Of a stretch of 64,000 nucleotides of DNA, positions 7,942 to 16,032 are shown one piece after another. The notes beneath the pieces were generated by a model, which ran no database searches, was not told where the DNA came from, and worked only from the letters and a program-made list of their open reading frames with translations. The stretch covers positions 1,068,501 through 1,132,500 of the forward strand of contig NZ_LBMJ01000001.1 in NCBI RefSeq assembly GCF_001413925.1, read 5' to 3'. Each line of letters begins with the position of its first letter. Position 1 is the first letter of the stretch. The translations under genes and the position numbers were made by a program. Source of the DNA: Nonlabens sp. YIK11. GTDB taxonomy: Bacteria > Bacteroidota > Bacteroidia > Flavobacteriales > Flavobacteriaceae.

Positions 7942-9732
7942 TTATATTTCGCTAGTTTCAAAATCACCTCTCAACCTGCGGTAACGACGTCTGGCATCAA
8001 TAAAAAAGATACTGTCTGCATGGTTGTAGATGATTTTCTCATAAATCTTTTGAGCCTCTTCTGGTTGCTGTAATTTTTCTTCCAGCAGCATTCCCAAACG
8101 GTAGAGAGCATCGTCTGCCAGGATTCCATCGCCAAAGTTGTCTATAATCGACCTATAATTTTCTTGGGCTTTTTGCCATTTTCCATCCAGTTCGAACAGC
8201 TTTGCCTGTTGTAAAAGCGCCTCGTCTTCAATGTCGTCTCCTTTATGCTCTTGCAATAAGGCCTCGTAGAGAGATAAGGCCTCTTGGTTTTTGTTTTGAT
8301 ATTGTTTTAGTTCCGCTTTCGCGAAAGCTTTCAACGCCACAAACGTCGTGTCATACAAAGAGTGATCACTTATGGTCAGGCTTAATTGCATGGCGTCGTT
8401 TGCGATCAACTTACTGGTCGCACCACGCAAGACTTTGAGTTGCGTCAGGCTCCATTTAAAATCACCCTGAAAATAACTGGTACGCGCCACCTTGAACTGA
8501 GATTCTTGGGCAATTTCAGAATCTGGTAGGTCATTTTGTATCTGGCTGTATAAAATGAGGGCACGATTGAATTGCTCCTGCAACACGAGAATATCTGCCA
8601 GTAGCATTTTTACCTCTGCCTTTTGAAAGCTGGCTAGTTTTTGTTGCTCCAGCGCTGTCAACAAATCAATTGCCTGCTGGTAATCACCAGATTTAAACGC
8701 CATAAAGTTGGCATAATCCAGCTGTAGTAAAAAAGATTCTTCTGCTTTACCATACTGCTCGAGCATGGATTCATACTTAGTTTTTATTGCTGGGTAGTCT
8801 GTAACTTGGGCATTTGCCGTTTCTATTTTGAGTTGTAGCACTTGAGCGAGATATCTAATACGCTCCACCTGGCTGGTCTCAACGATGTATTCCAGAATAT
8901 TTTGTGCCGCGAGATCGTCATTCTCTTCATTTGCTGTGGCGGCCAGATCCATTAGGCCAAACATATTTTCCTTAGTCCGATTATAAATCGCCTTTTCCTG
9001 GATGAAGGCCGCGTTAAAATCCTTTTGCTGCACAAACAGCCAACTCAAGATCTGATTGTACAATAGTTTAGGCTCTTTACGCAGGCGCAATAACAAAGCT
9101 TTACGTAATGCCTGGTTACTTTCTGTAGCGGCATCGTCAGTAACATACTGTGAGAACACTGCCTGAATACGCGGCACGATCTGCTCATTATTTTCCATGA
9201 GGTCGATGTATTTTTCAAACATCAACTCCAACTCACCTTGTTCACCATACAGCCTTGCGGTCTGGAAGTTGTAGTCCATACTGGGATCTACTTTCATGGT
9301 GCGCTCATAACTTTCTATGGCTTCTTTAAGAAGACTGCGTCTTTCAAATGACTGTGCAATGTTGTATCCATATTTAGGAATGGAATCAATTTGCTGTATC
9401 GCGATTTGATAATAATCGCTGGCAAGACTGTCTTTGCCTTGCAGACTGGCGTTGTAACCTTTTTCTATAGGGAACAAGAGCTTGTTGTAGGCCGTTTTTT
9501 CACCTGTGTCCAATAAACTATCTGCACGTTTATAATTTTCCAACTGTTGCTGGAAACCTACCATGCGAAATAGGATATTAAAATTCCGATTGTTCGTAGC
9601 ATAAGCCTTTGCATAGATGGCATAGGCTTTTTCATATTCTCCTTGATCTGCATAGTTGTCTGCCAGTTGCAAGTTTTGGGCGTGACCCAAACAGGCAAAG
9701 GACATCATGAGAAAAAGAAAGATATACTTCAT
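7942..9732 (-). CDS. exported tetratricopeptide repeat protein
   Basis: 596 residues: a signal peptide (YIFLFLMMSFACLGHAQ) followed by helical TPR-like repeats throughout, including the block AQENYRSIIDNFGDGILADD and a final EEAQKIYEKIIYNHADSI. The C-terminal repeats resemble outer-membrane BamD/YbgF-type TPRs. It probably acts as a periplasmic scaffold; partners are not evident. It begins 6 nt after serS ends and so is translationally close to it. A palindrome copy at 8325-8338 encodes KAFAKAE in one helix. Confidence 0.8.
   Translation of the reverse strand: MKYIFLFLMMSFACLGHAQNLQLADNYADQGEYEKAYAIYAKAYATNNRNFNILFRMVGFQQQLENYKRADSLLDTGEKTAYNKLLFPIEKGYNASLQGKDSLASDYYQIAIQQIDSIPKYGYNIAQSFERRSLLKEAIESYERTMKVDPSMDYNFQTARLYGEQGELELMFEKYIDLMENNEQIVPRIQAVFSQYVTDDAATESNQALRKALLLRLRKEPKLLYNQILSWLFVQQKDFNAAFIQEKAIYNRTKENMFGLMDLAATANEENDDLAAQNILEYIVETSQVERIRYLAQVLQLKIETANAQVTDYPAIKTKYESMLEQYGKAEESFLLQLDYANFMAFKSGDYQQAIDLLTALEQQKLASFQKAEVKMLLADILVLQEQFNRALILYSQIQNDLPDSEIAQESQFKVARTSYFQGDFKWSLTQLKVLRGATSKLIANDAMQLSLTISDHSLYDTTFVALKAFAKAELKQYQNKNQEALSLYEALLQEHKGDDIEDEALLQQAKLFELDGKWQKAQENYRSIIDNFGDGILADDALYRLGMLLEEKLQQPEEAQKIYEKIIYNHADSIFFIDARRRYRRLRGDFETSEI
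8325..8338. repeat. dispersed palindrome copy 3 (in TPR gene)
   Basis: Perfect 14-bp core GCTTTCGCGAAAGC, read AFAKA in a TPR helix. Confidence 0.88.
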
Positions 9733-9738
9733 TTAGTT

Positions 9739-11010
9739 TTAATCTATGCGATCAAACCCGCAATAGGGAATGAGCACTTTAGGGATATTGATGTGGTCTT
9801 CTTCTTGGAAATTTTCTAAAATGGAAGCCAAAATGCGTGGTAACGCCAGTGCGCTACCGTTCAACGTATGAGCCAATTCTGTGCCATTATCACCGTTTCT
9901 GTATCTCAATTTCAAGCGGTTGGCTTGGAAAGTTTTGAAATTTGATACACTACTCACTTCCAACCATTTTTCCTGTGCGGTGCTATACACCTCAAAATCG
10001 TAAGTAAGTGTAGAGGTGAAACCTAGATCGCCGCCGCAAAGACGTAAAATTCTATAAGGCAACTCCAGTTCTTCCAAAATCCCCTTGACATGAACGACCA
10101 TCGCATCAAGCGCGCTATCGCTTTGATCTGGATGCTCAATTCTCAGTATTTCAACCTTGTCAAATTGATGCAGTCTGTTAAGTCCACGTACGTGTGCTCC
10201 ATAACTACCAGCCTCACGACGGAAACATGGCGTATAACCTGTCATCGCAATAGGCAGATCTTTTTGTTCCAATAAATCACCACGATATAGATTGGTAATA
10301 GGAACTTCTGCAGTAGGTATCAAATAAAGATCGTCTATACCTACATGATACATTTGACCTTCCTTGTCTGGCAGCTGTCCAGTTCCATAACCACTTTCTT
10401 CATTGACTAGATGAGGCACCTGCATTTCTTCATAACCAGCTGCGGTGTTTTTATCCAGAAAATAGTTGATCAAGGCACGCTGTAATCTGGCACCTTTTCT
10501 TTTATAAACTGGGAAGCCAGCACCTGTGATTTTATTACCTAATTCAAAATCAATGATATCGTATTTCTTTGCAAGTTCCCAGTGCGGCTGCGCGTTCCCT
10601 ACCAGCGTTGGAATCGTGCCATGTTGAGAAACAACCTCGTTATCTTCATCGCTGTTTCCAGCAGGAACGCTTTCTTGTGGTATGTTGGGAATTAAATAAA
10701 GAACAGACTGCAATCCTTCAACGGCGTTGTTGAGCTGCTCGCTCAGGTCCTTTGATTTTTCCTTTAGTTCTCCGGTTTGTGCCTTGAGATTGTTGGCTTC
10801 TTCTGCCTGTCCAGATTTGAATAGATTTCCTATTTCCTTAGATAACAGGTTGCTTTTTGCCAGCGTCTCGTCCAGTTGAGTTTGCAAGGAACGACGTTTT
10901 TCATCCATCGCGATCGCTTTTTCAAAAAGCGGTGCGGCGTCGATATTTCTCTTTTTTAATGCTTTTACAAAGTCATCTTTATGCTCACGAATGGCTGCAA
11001 TCTGTAACAT
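9739..11010 (-). CDS. serS: seryl-tRNA synthetase
   Basis: 423 residues from the ATG at 11010 (MLQIAAIREHKDDF), which is the family start; the frame stays open another 60 nt upstream but that extension is unlike the family. An N-terminal antiparallel coiled-coil tRNA-binding arm (about 25-110) is followed by the class II catalytic core: TAEVPITNLYRG, motif 2 FRREAGSYG and motif 3 GTELAHTLNGSALALPR. It charges tRNA-Ser in the cytosol. On the minus strand after the HTTM gene, with a TAATTTTG element upstream. Confidence 0.96.
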   Translation of the reverse strand: MLQIAAIREHKDDFVKALKKRNIDAAPLFEKAIAMDEKRRSLQTQLDETLAKSNLLSKEIGNLFKSGQAEEANNLKAQTGELKEKSKDLSEQLNNAVEGLQSVLYLIPNIPQESVPAGNSDEDNEVVSQHGTIPTLVGNAQPHWELAKKYDIIDFELGNKITGAGFPVYKRKGARLQRALINYFLDKNTAAGYEEMQVPHLVNEESGYGTGQLPDKEGQMYHVGIDDLYLIPTAEVPITNLYRGDLLEQKDLPIAMTGYTPCFRREAGSYGAHVRGLNRLHQFDKVEILRIEHPDQSDSALDAMVVHVKGILEELELPYRILRLCGGDLGFTSTLTYDFEVYSTAQEKWLEVSSVSNFKTFQANRLKLRYRNGDNGTELAHTLNGSALALPRILASILENFQEEDHINIPKVLIPYCGFDRID

Positions 11011-11033
11011 GGGAATCGTTAAATAGTAAGTGT

Positions 11034-11041
11034 CAAAATTA
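11034..11041 (-). promoter_or_regulatory. possible serS -7 element
   Basis: Minus-strand TAATTTTG fits TAnnTTTG about 24 nt before the serS ATG. No TTG lies at the proper distance, so this is tentative. Confidence 0.35.
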
Positions 11042-11078
11042 CTATTTCTATCAAGAAAAATAGCAGGCAATCACTGCT

Positions 11079-12419
11079 TTACTTACCTGGTGGCTTTGGA
11101 CGATCATACCCTGGTGACGGTAGGATCCATTCATGGTGTTTGAACTGGTCCCATTCTGTAGCGGCGATATCGACCGTAGGATCTGTGAATTGTGAGGGAC
11201 GCCTACCATTAATGCCTACTTGAGCGTCAATGTAAACCGCAATATCCTCGCCTTTTGCTTTATATTCCTGTTTTAGTTTTTGTGCAAACTGCCACATAAA
11301 ATCGGGCTTACTTTGTACAGATCTCTCCTGTTTGCTTGACAAGTAATCGCTAAGATTCACAATACTTCGATCGCCTGTATCCTTATTTTGAATGATGAAC
11401 GTTGCGCGACCAGTACGGCTGCGCAGCATCATGCGCCAGCTTAATCGGTGGCCTTCTTCAGTCCAGAATACGTCATCTTTTATAGTCCAGTGCCGTAGAG
11501 GTAACAATAGCATCACGGCAAGAAAAATACTTCCCGCAGCGATAATGACATTGCGATATTTTGGAACGATGATCTCGCCCTTATCATAAAATGGTTTTTT
11601 CCATAAGAACCACTGGTGCACCTTTTGTACTGAAAAGAAAAACAATAGGAACGATAGTGCCATGTATGGAAAGATCCCAATCTTGAACACCACGCTGTTG
11701 AACAAGTGAAAGAATATTGATGCCGCAACGGCGATCCATCTGGTTCTTTTCCACAATAGAAAGGGTACGATGAGTAAATCAAACGTCAACCCGAAATATT
11801 TTATCGCCTCATGCGCCCATTCATGTTGAAGGATATCCCAGTTCTTACCACGCGTACTCATTAAATATCTAGGGAAGCTGCCGTCCAACCAGTCTGGATA
11901 AAACTTGGCCACCGTAGCATATGCATACACGATCCATATCAAACCTATGATAAAGACATAGATGCCACGCGACATGTGTTCTCTTTTTATGCTTGGATCT
12001 ATTGTGCTGTCCACAGATACCGACCTATGCGCTGGCAAGAAAATCATAATGTAATTGAGCAGCATCATTAGGTAGCAGTGGTTGTTGTAGCTGGATTTTT
12101 GCAACAAATACACATAAGTCCAAGTAATGGCATAGTAGGTAATGGCGATGCGGTATTTATAACCTACCATCACCATAAGACCAGCAACGCCCATGACACT
12201 GTAAAAAACATACATCCAATTGCCAGGTATCGGTTCCAAAAACTCAAAACCTATGAACGTAAACGTAAATTCTGGCTCTATAAACTGGCGTCTTACCATT
12301 CCGGTTGCAATGGATCCAAAAGCCTCACAAGCCAATAGCAACCCAAAAATGATTCTAAAAGCGACCAGAGCAGAATTATCTACCTGTTTAAACAGCCACG
12401 AATTAAGAGTTGCTCGCAT
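11079..12419 (-). CDS. HTTM-domain membrane protein (vitamin K-dependent gamma-carboxylase-like)
   Basis: 446 residues with multiple membrane helices between about 15 and 320 and a soluble C-terminal domain. Blocks such as FRIIFGLLLACEAF, SSYNNHCYLMMLLNYIMIFLPAHR and ATVAKFYPDWLDGSFPRYLM match the HTTM domain (horizontally transferred transmembrane domain) shared with vertebrate vitamin K-dependent gamma-glutamyl carboxylase. In animals that enzyme carboxylates glutamate; the role in bacteria is not established. The start overlaps the end of ribF by 17 nt, so the two are translationally linked. Confidence 0.85.
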   Translation of the reverse strand: MRATLNSWLFKQVDNSALVAFRIIFGLLLACEAFGSIATGMVRRQFIEPEFTFTFIGFEFLEPIPGNWMYVFYSVMGVAGLMVMVGYKYRIAITYYAITWTYVYLLQKSSYNNHCYLMMLLNYIMIFLPAHRSVSVDSTIDPSIKREHMSRGIYVFIIGLIWIVYAYATVAKFYPDWLDGSFPRYLMSTRGKNWDILQHEWAHEAIKYFGLTFDLLIVPFLLWKRTRWIAVAASIFFHLFNSVVFKIGIFPYMALSFLLFFFSVQKVHQWFLWKKPFYDKGEIIVPKYRNVIIAAGSIFLAVMLLLPLRHWTIKDDVFWTEEGHRLSWRMMLRSRTGRATFIIQNKDTGDRSIVNLSDYLSSKQERSVQSKPDFMWQFAQKLKQEYKAKGEDIAVYIDAQVGINGRRPSQFTDPTVDIAATEWDQFKHHEWILPSPGYDRPKPPGK

Positions 12420-13368
12420 AGGTTCTCGTGTTCAATTCATCTTGAGCCATGATCTTTTTTAAGTCTTCCAGTGACTCAAACTTCTCTTCATCCCTCAATC
12501 GCTTGTGAAAGAAAAGTTCCATGTCTTGGCCGTATAGGTCTTTATTAAAATCCAGGTAGTAGGTTTCTATGGTAATGCTACCATCAGATGTGGTGACCGT
12601 TGGATTTTTACCAATGTTTGTCATACCATAGACGGTCTCACCATCGATGATACTACTCGTGACATAAACGCCCAGTTTAGGTATGAGCTTATACTTTTCA
12701 GCAACCTTGAGGTTTGCGGTAGGATAGCCTATGGTACGGCCTATTTGTTTTCCTTTGACCACAGAGCCATGAATGCTAAAATTCCTGCTCAGGTACTGGT
12801 TGGCCGTCTGCACATCACCATCGTTGATGGCGCTGCGTATTTTAGTGCTACTCACCGCAACTTCATCAATTTCTTCCTTGGTGATTTCTATCAGTTCAAA
12901 ACCATATTCAATCGCATCTTTGCGCAGGTCTGTGATGTTGGCACTTCTATTACGACCATAATGGTGGTCGTACCCTATAACGACCACACCAGCATTAAGT
13001 TGATCCACCAGGATATCCTTGACGTACTCCTTGGCAGATGTTCTGGAGAATTCTTTGGAAAACGGGTGTATGATCATGTGCTCCACACCAGTTTGGGCCA
13101 CTAGAGCAACACGCTCATCAATAGTGTTTATGAGTTTTAGGTCATATTCTGGCTGCAGTACCATTCTGGGATGTGGAAAAAAAGTGAGTAGGATGGTCGT
13201 GAGATCTTCTGCACGGGCGCGATCCACCATCTTTTTCAGGATTTGCTGGTGACCGTAATGTACACCGTCAAATGTGCCAATGGTGACCACTGCTTTTTTT
13301 TGAGCCTGGTATTGATCAATATTTTTATAGGTGTTCAATTCACTTAAAGTTTGAGTCACTACTTGCAA
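12403..13368 (-). CDS. ribF: bifunctional riboflavin kinase/FAD synthetase
   Basis: 321 residues. The N-terminal FMN adenylyltransferase domain carries GTFDGVHYGH (31-40); the C-terminal riboflavin kinase domain carries RTIGYPTANL (211-220). It makes FMN and FAD, which the window's many flavoproteins need. The frame opens with TTG at 13368; a GTG three codons later is an alternative, and no ATG precedes the conserved core. It is the first gene of the minus-strand run ribF-HTTM-serS. Confidence 0.94.
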   Translation of the reverse strand: MQVVTQTLSELNTYKNIDQYQAQKKAVVTIGTFDGVHYGHQQILKKMVDRARAEDLTTILLTFFPHPRMVLQPEYDLKLINTIDERVALVAQTGVEHMIIHPFSKEFSRTSAKEYVKDILVDQLNAGVVVIGYDHHYGRNRSANITDLRKDAIEYGFELIEITKEEIDEVAVSSTKIRSAINDGDVQTANQYLSRNFSIHGSVVKGKQIGRTIGYPTANLKVAEKYKLIPKLGVYVTSSIIDGETVYGMTNIGKNPTVTTSDGSITIETYYLDFNKDLYGQDMELFFHKRLRDEEKFESLEDLKKIMAQDELNTRTYASNS

Positions 13369-13419
13369 AATAACGCAAAGTGTGAGGTTTAAAGTTAGCT
13401 AAAAGGCGGTTTGTTTTAG

Positions 13420-13439
13420 TTCGCTTTCGCGAAAGCGAA
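13420..13439. repeat. dispersed palindrome copy 4 (intergenic pth-ribF)
   Basis: Perfect 20-bp palindrome between the pth stop and the ribF start, 51 nt upstream of ribF. Confidence 0.9.
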
Positions 13440-13461
13440 TTAACCTCAAACACCACTGCAT

Positions 13462-14097
13462 TTATTTACCGTTGTACTGGTTCATGGCGTTTGCGAGGCC
13501 ACCATGTACAAAGGCCAGCGCTGCGGCAGCTGCTGTTTCTATGCGCTCCTGAAGGGATTTGCGCTCCTCATCATCCCATTCTCCCAGTACGTAATCCACC
13601 TGTCTGCCTTTTGAAAAGGCATCTGAAATCCCAAATCTCAATCGTGGATAGTTGGGCGTATTGAGCTGGACCTGTGTGTCTTTAAGCCCATTATGGCCGC
13701 CGTCGCTACCTTTTCCCTTCATGCGTATGGTGCCAAATTCCAGATTTAGATCGTCTGTAATGACTAGAATTTGCTCTTTTGGAATATTTTCTTGCTTCAT
13801 GTAATACTTTATCGCCTTGCCAGAAAGGTTCATAAAGGTATTGGGCTTGAGAAGCAGTATGGATTTTCCTTTATGTGTGGTGCTGGCCACATCGCCCAGT
13901 TTCAAGGTCTCAAAAGGAACTTCTTTTTCTTGCGCCAGCTGGTCCAGAACCTTAAAGCCTATGTTATGGCGCGTTTCTGCATACTTAGCTCCTGGATTTC
14001 CCAGACCTACCAGTAGGAATTTTTTCATGTGATCGTCTTGTAGCGGTTCATCGTTGGAATTTGAATTTCCAAACCATTTGTTCCATAAGGTTTTCAT
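13462..14097 (-). CDS. pth: peptidyl-tRNA hydrolase
   Basis: 211 residues, slightly longer than the usual 190 because of a 23-residue N-terminal extension (MKTLWNKWFGNSNSN...). The core begins MKKFLLVGLGNPG. Catalytic His44 is in TRHNIGF, and the substrate-binding NTFMNLSG and VITDDLNLEFG blocks are intact. It releases peptides from stalled peptidyl-tRNA. An alternative start at Met24 (14028) would give a standard-length enzyme; as I recall, flavobacterial homologues often keep such an extension, so I kept the longer form. Downstream of rplY after a terminator. Confidence 0.93.
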   Translation of the reverse strand: MKTLWNKWFGNSNSNDEPLQDDHMKKFLLVGLGNPGAKYAETRHNIGFKVLDQLAQEKEVPFETLKLGDVASTTHKGKSILLLKPNTFMNLSGKAIKYYMKQENIPKEQILVITDDLNLEFGTIRMKGKGSDGGHNGLKDTQVQLNTPNYPRLRFGISDAFSKGRQVDYVLGEWDDEERKSLQERIETAAAAALAFVHGGLANAMNQYNGK

Positions 14098-14102
14098 GAG
14101 TC

Positions 14103-14142
14103 AAAAATAAAAAAGCCGTTCCAGCAATTGCGGGAACGGCTT
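14103..14142 (-). terminator. rho-independent terminator after rplY
   Basis: A 10-bp stem AAGCCGTTCC/GGAACGGCTT is followed on the minus strand by a T-rich run (TTTTTTATTTTT). It lies between the rplY stop and the pth start, so pth may be reached by read-through or by its own promoter. Confidence 0.85.
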
Positions 14143-14163
14143 GTATAATATTCAGGAATTGAA

Positions 14164-14811
14164 CTATTCGTCAGTTCCTTCTTTAACAGCAGCCTCATCA
14201 TTGACTTCAGTTGCTGGTACCTCATCTGCTGGTACTTCTTCATCATCGTCTGTGTCTGCGATGGCAGTTCTAGAGTTTTTCACCATCAATACCACGATAT
14301 TATCGGCATGCATGATTTCATACTCATCTACTCTTAGGTCACGCACATACTTTTTGTGGCCTATCTTCATGTTTGAGATGTCCATCGTGATAAAGTCAGG
14401 AAGGTTTCCTGGAAGTGCCTTAACACGTAGTTTACGTAGGTTTCTTCTCAATACACCACCATTCAATACACCACGAGCAGTTCCTGTGCTGCGCACTGGT
14501 ACTTCCATGGTTACTGGCTTGTCATCAAAGATTTGGTAGAAATCTGCATGTAGCAAAAGTTCTCTTACTGGGTGCCATTGCATATCTTGTGCGATAGCGT
14601 TGAATTTACCGTCCTTACCTAGGTCAATAACCACAAGGTGTGCATCTGGTGTGTAGATTAAGTCTTTGAACGCTTTTTCTTCTGCTGAAAAATGTATGGG
14701 CTCGTCTCCTCCGTAGATTACACAAGGTACCAATCCAGCATTACGTAGGGCTTTAGTTGCCTTTTTGCCCACGCTTTCTCTTTTAGATCCGTTGATCGTG
14801 ATTGATTTCAT
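14164..14811 (-). CDS. rplY: 50S ribosomal protein L25/general stress protein Ctc
   Basis: 215 residues, the long (Ctc/TL5) form with two domains. The N-terminal 5S rRNA-binding domain ([20 protein letters not shown], about 1-95) is followed by the TL5 C-terminal domain with [21 protein letters not shown]. The last 35 residues are an acidic Asp/Glu-rich tail common in Bacteroidota. Part of the 50S subunit, next to 5S rRNA. Directly downstream of prs (28 nt), as in many bacteria. Confidence 0.95.
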   Translation of the reverse strand: MKSITINGSKRESVGKKATKALRNAGLVPCVIYGGDEPIHFSAEEKAFKDLIYTPDAHLVVIDLGKDGKFNAIAQDMQWHPVRELLLHADFYQIFDDKPVTMEVPVRSTGTARGVLNGGVLRRNLRKLRVKALPGNLPDFITMDISNMKIGHKKYVRDLRVDEYEIMHADNIVVLMVKNSRTAIADTDDDEEVPADEVPATEVNDEAAVKEGTDE

Positions 14812-14839
14812 TTTGGGTTATTTAATTATTAATCTGAAA

Positions 14840-15781
14840 TTACATTATAAAATTATCGCTGATGGACTCGTTGTTCTGGACGCTCTTCATAACGCCAGAG
14901 AACAAGCCTGCACAGGATAGTACTCTAATTTTTTCGCTTTGTTGTCTCAATGGAATAGAGTCTGTAACGATAAGCTCTTCAAGTTTTGATTGCTCAATGC
15001 GCTCATAGGCTTTACCCGAAAGTATCGCGTGTGTACAAATCGCTCTAACGCTCTTTGCACCACGTTCCATCATTACATCTGCTGCCTTAGTAAGTGTGCC
15101 GGCCGTATCGACCATGTCATCTACTAACACCACATTTTTACCAGTCACATCACCAATCAATTCCATATGGGAAATGACATTTGCCTTTTGACGCTGTTTA
15201 TAACATACCACTACATCGCTTTCCAATGTTTTAGAATATGCATAGGCTCTTTTAGAACCACCCATATCAGGTGAGGCGATGGTAAGATTATCAAGCTTTA
15301 AGCTTTTCAAGTAAGGTATGAATAGGGAAGAAGCAAATAAATGATCTACCGGTTTTTCAAAAAATCCCTGAATTTGATCTGCGTGAAGATCCATGGTAAT
15401 AATGCGTGTCGCACCAGCTGCTTCCAGGATTTTTGCAATCATTTTTGCACCTATCGGGACGCGAGGTTTGTCCTTACGGTCCTGACGTGCCCAACCAAAA
15501 TAAGGAATGACTGCCGTAATGTGTCTTGCGCTGGCTCTTTTTGCACCATCAATCATCAATAGTAACTCCATCAAGTTATCGCTACTAGGATGTGTGGAGC
15601 CTATCAAAAAGATGCGTCTACCTCTTATAGATTCTTCAAATGAAGGTTGGAACTCACCATCACTAAAGGTGGTGAAGTTTACTTGCCCTAGTGGTGCACC
15701 ATACTCTTTTGCTATGGATTTTGCGAGATCCATGCTTTGTCTACAACCAAAAAGTTTTGCTTCAGAAATAGAATATGGCAT
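14840..15781 (-). CDS. prs: ribose-phosphate pyrophosphokinase
   Basis: 313 residues from the ATG at 15781 (MPYSISEAKLFG); a TTG two codons upstream is possible. It makes PRPP from ribose-5-phosphate and ATP for purine, pyrimidine, His, Trp and NAD synthesis. Class I features are present: FSDGEFQPSFEESIRG, the ATP-binding YFGWARQDRKDKPRVPIGAK flexible region, the HADQIQGFF metal site and the PRPP loop DDMVDTAGT. prs-rplY-pth is a common order. A TACATTTG -7 element lies upstream. Confidence 0.96.
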   Translation of the reverse strand: MPYSISEAKLFGCRQSMDLAKSIAKEYGAPLGQVNFTTFSDGEFQPSFEESIRGRRIFLIGSTHPSSDNLMELLLMIDGAKRASARHITAVIPYFGWARQDRKDKPRVPIGAKMIAKILEAAGATRIITMDLHADQIQGFFEKPVDHLFASSLFIPYLKSLKLDNLTIASPDMGGSKRAYAYSKTLESDVVVCYKQRQKANVISHMELIGDVTGKNVVLVDDMVDTAGTLTKAADVMMERGAKSVRAICTHAILSGKAYERIEQSKLEELIVTDSIPLRQQSEKIRVLSCAGLFSGVMKSVQNNESISDNFIM

Positions 15782-15814
15782 TGTCAAAGGTTTAGGGTCT
15801 TGATTTTAAGGCTG

Positions 15815-15822
15815 CAAATGTA
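15815..15822 (-). promoter_or_regulatory. -7 element for prs-rplY
   Basis: Minus-strand TACATTTG matches the Bacteroidota TAnnTTTG consensus 34 nt before the prs ATG. The -33 TTG is not clear at 17-19 nt. Confidence 0.5.
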
Positions 15823-15866
15823 AAACTATTTTCTGTGAGGAAAGATAAAAAGCTATATAAATCGCA

Positions 15867-15895
15867 TTGCGCATTGATATTATTTGTTACTTTTG
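15867..15895 (+). promoter_or_regulatory. promoter of tRNA-Leu
   Basis: TTG at 15867-15869, an 18-nt spacer, then TACTTTTG at 15888-15895. This is a full match to the Bacteroidota sigma-A consensus. The tRNA starts 15 nt after the -7 element. Confidence 0.85.
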
Positions 15896-15910
15896 CCAAC
15901 CCAATTTTAT

Positions 15911-15992
15911 GCCTCAGTGGTGGAATTGGTAGACACGTTGGATTCAAAATCCAATGCTGCAAGGCGTGCCGGTTCGATTCCGGCCTGAGGTA
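15911..15992 (+). tRNA. tRNA-Leu (CAA)
   Basis: Class II tRNA of 82 nt. The acceptor arms GCCTCAG (15911-15917) and CTGAGGT (15985-15991) pair. The anticodon stem TTGGA/TCCAA encloses the loop TTCAAAA with anticodon CAA. A short variable arm follows, and the T arm contains GGTTCGATTCC. The discriminator is A. CCA is not encoded. It is flanked by its own promoter and terminator. Confidence 0.95.
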
Positions 15993-15994
15993 CT

Positions 15995-16026
15995 AAAGCC
16001 GAGACAATTAAAGTCTCGGCTTTTTT
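15995..16026 (+). terminator. terminator after tRNA-Leu
   Basis: Stem AAAGCCGAGAC/GTCTCGGCTTT with a 7-nt loop, then TTTTTT. It ends the tRNA transcript. The convergent histidine kinase stop is only 7 nt away, so it could serve both directions. Confidence 0.85.
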
Positions 16027-16032
16027 GTTGCC

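Noticed and set aside
7608..7967. Longer GTG-started form of the DUF4286 protein
   Set aside because: It would overlap the end of the TPR gene; the ATG at 7937 gives the family N-terminus MVIYNVT.
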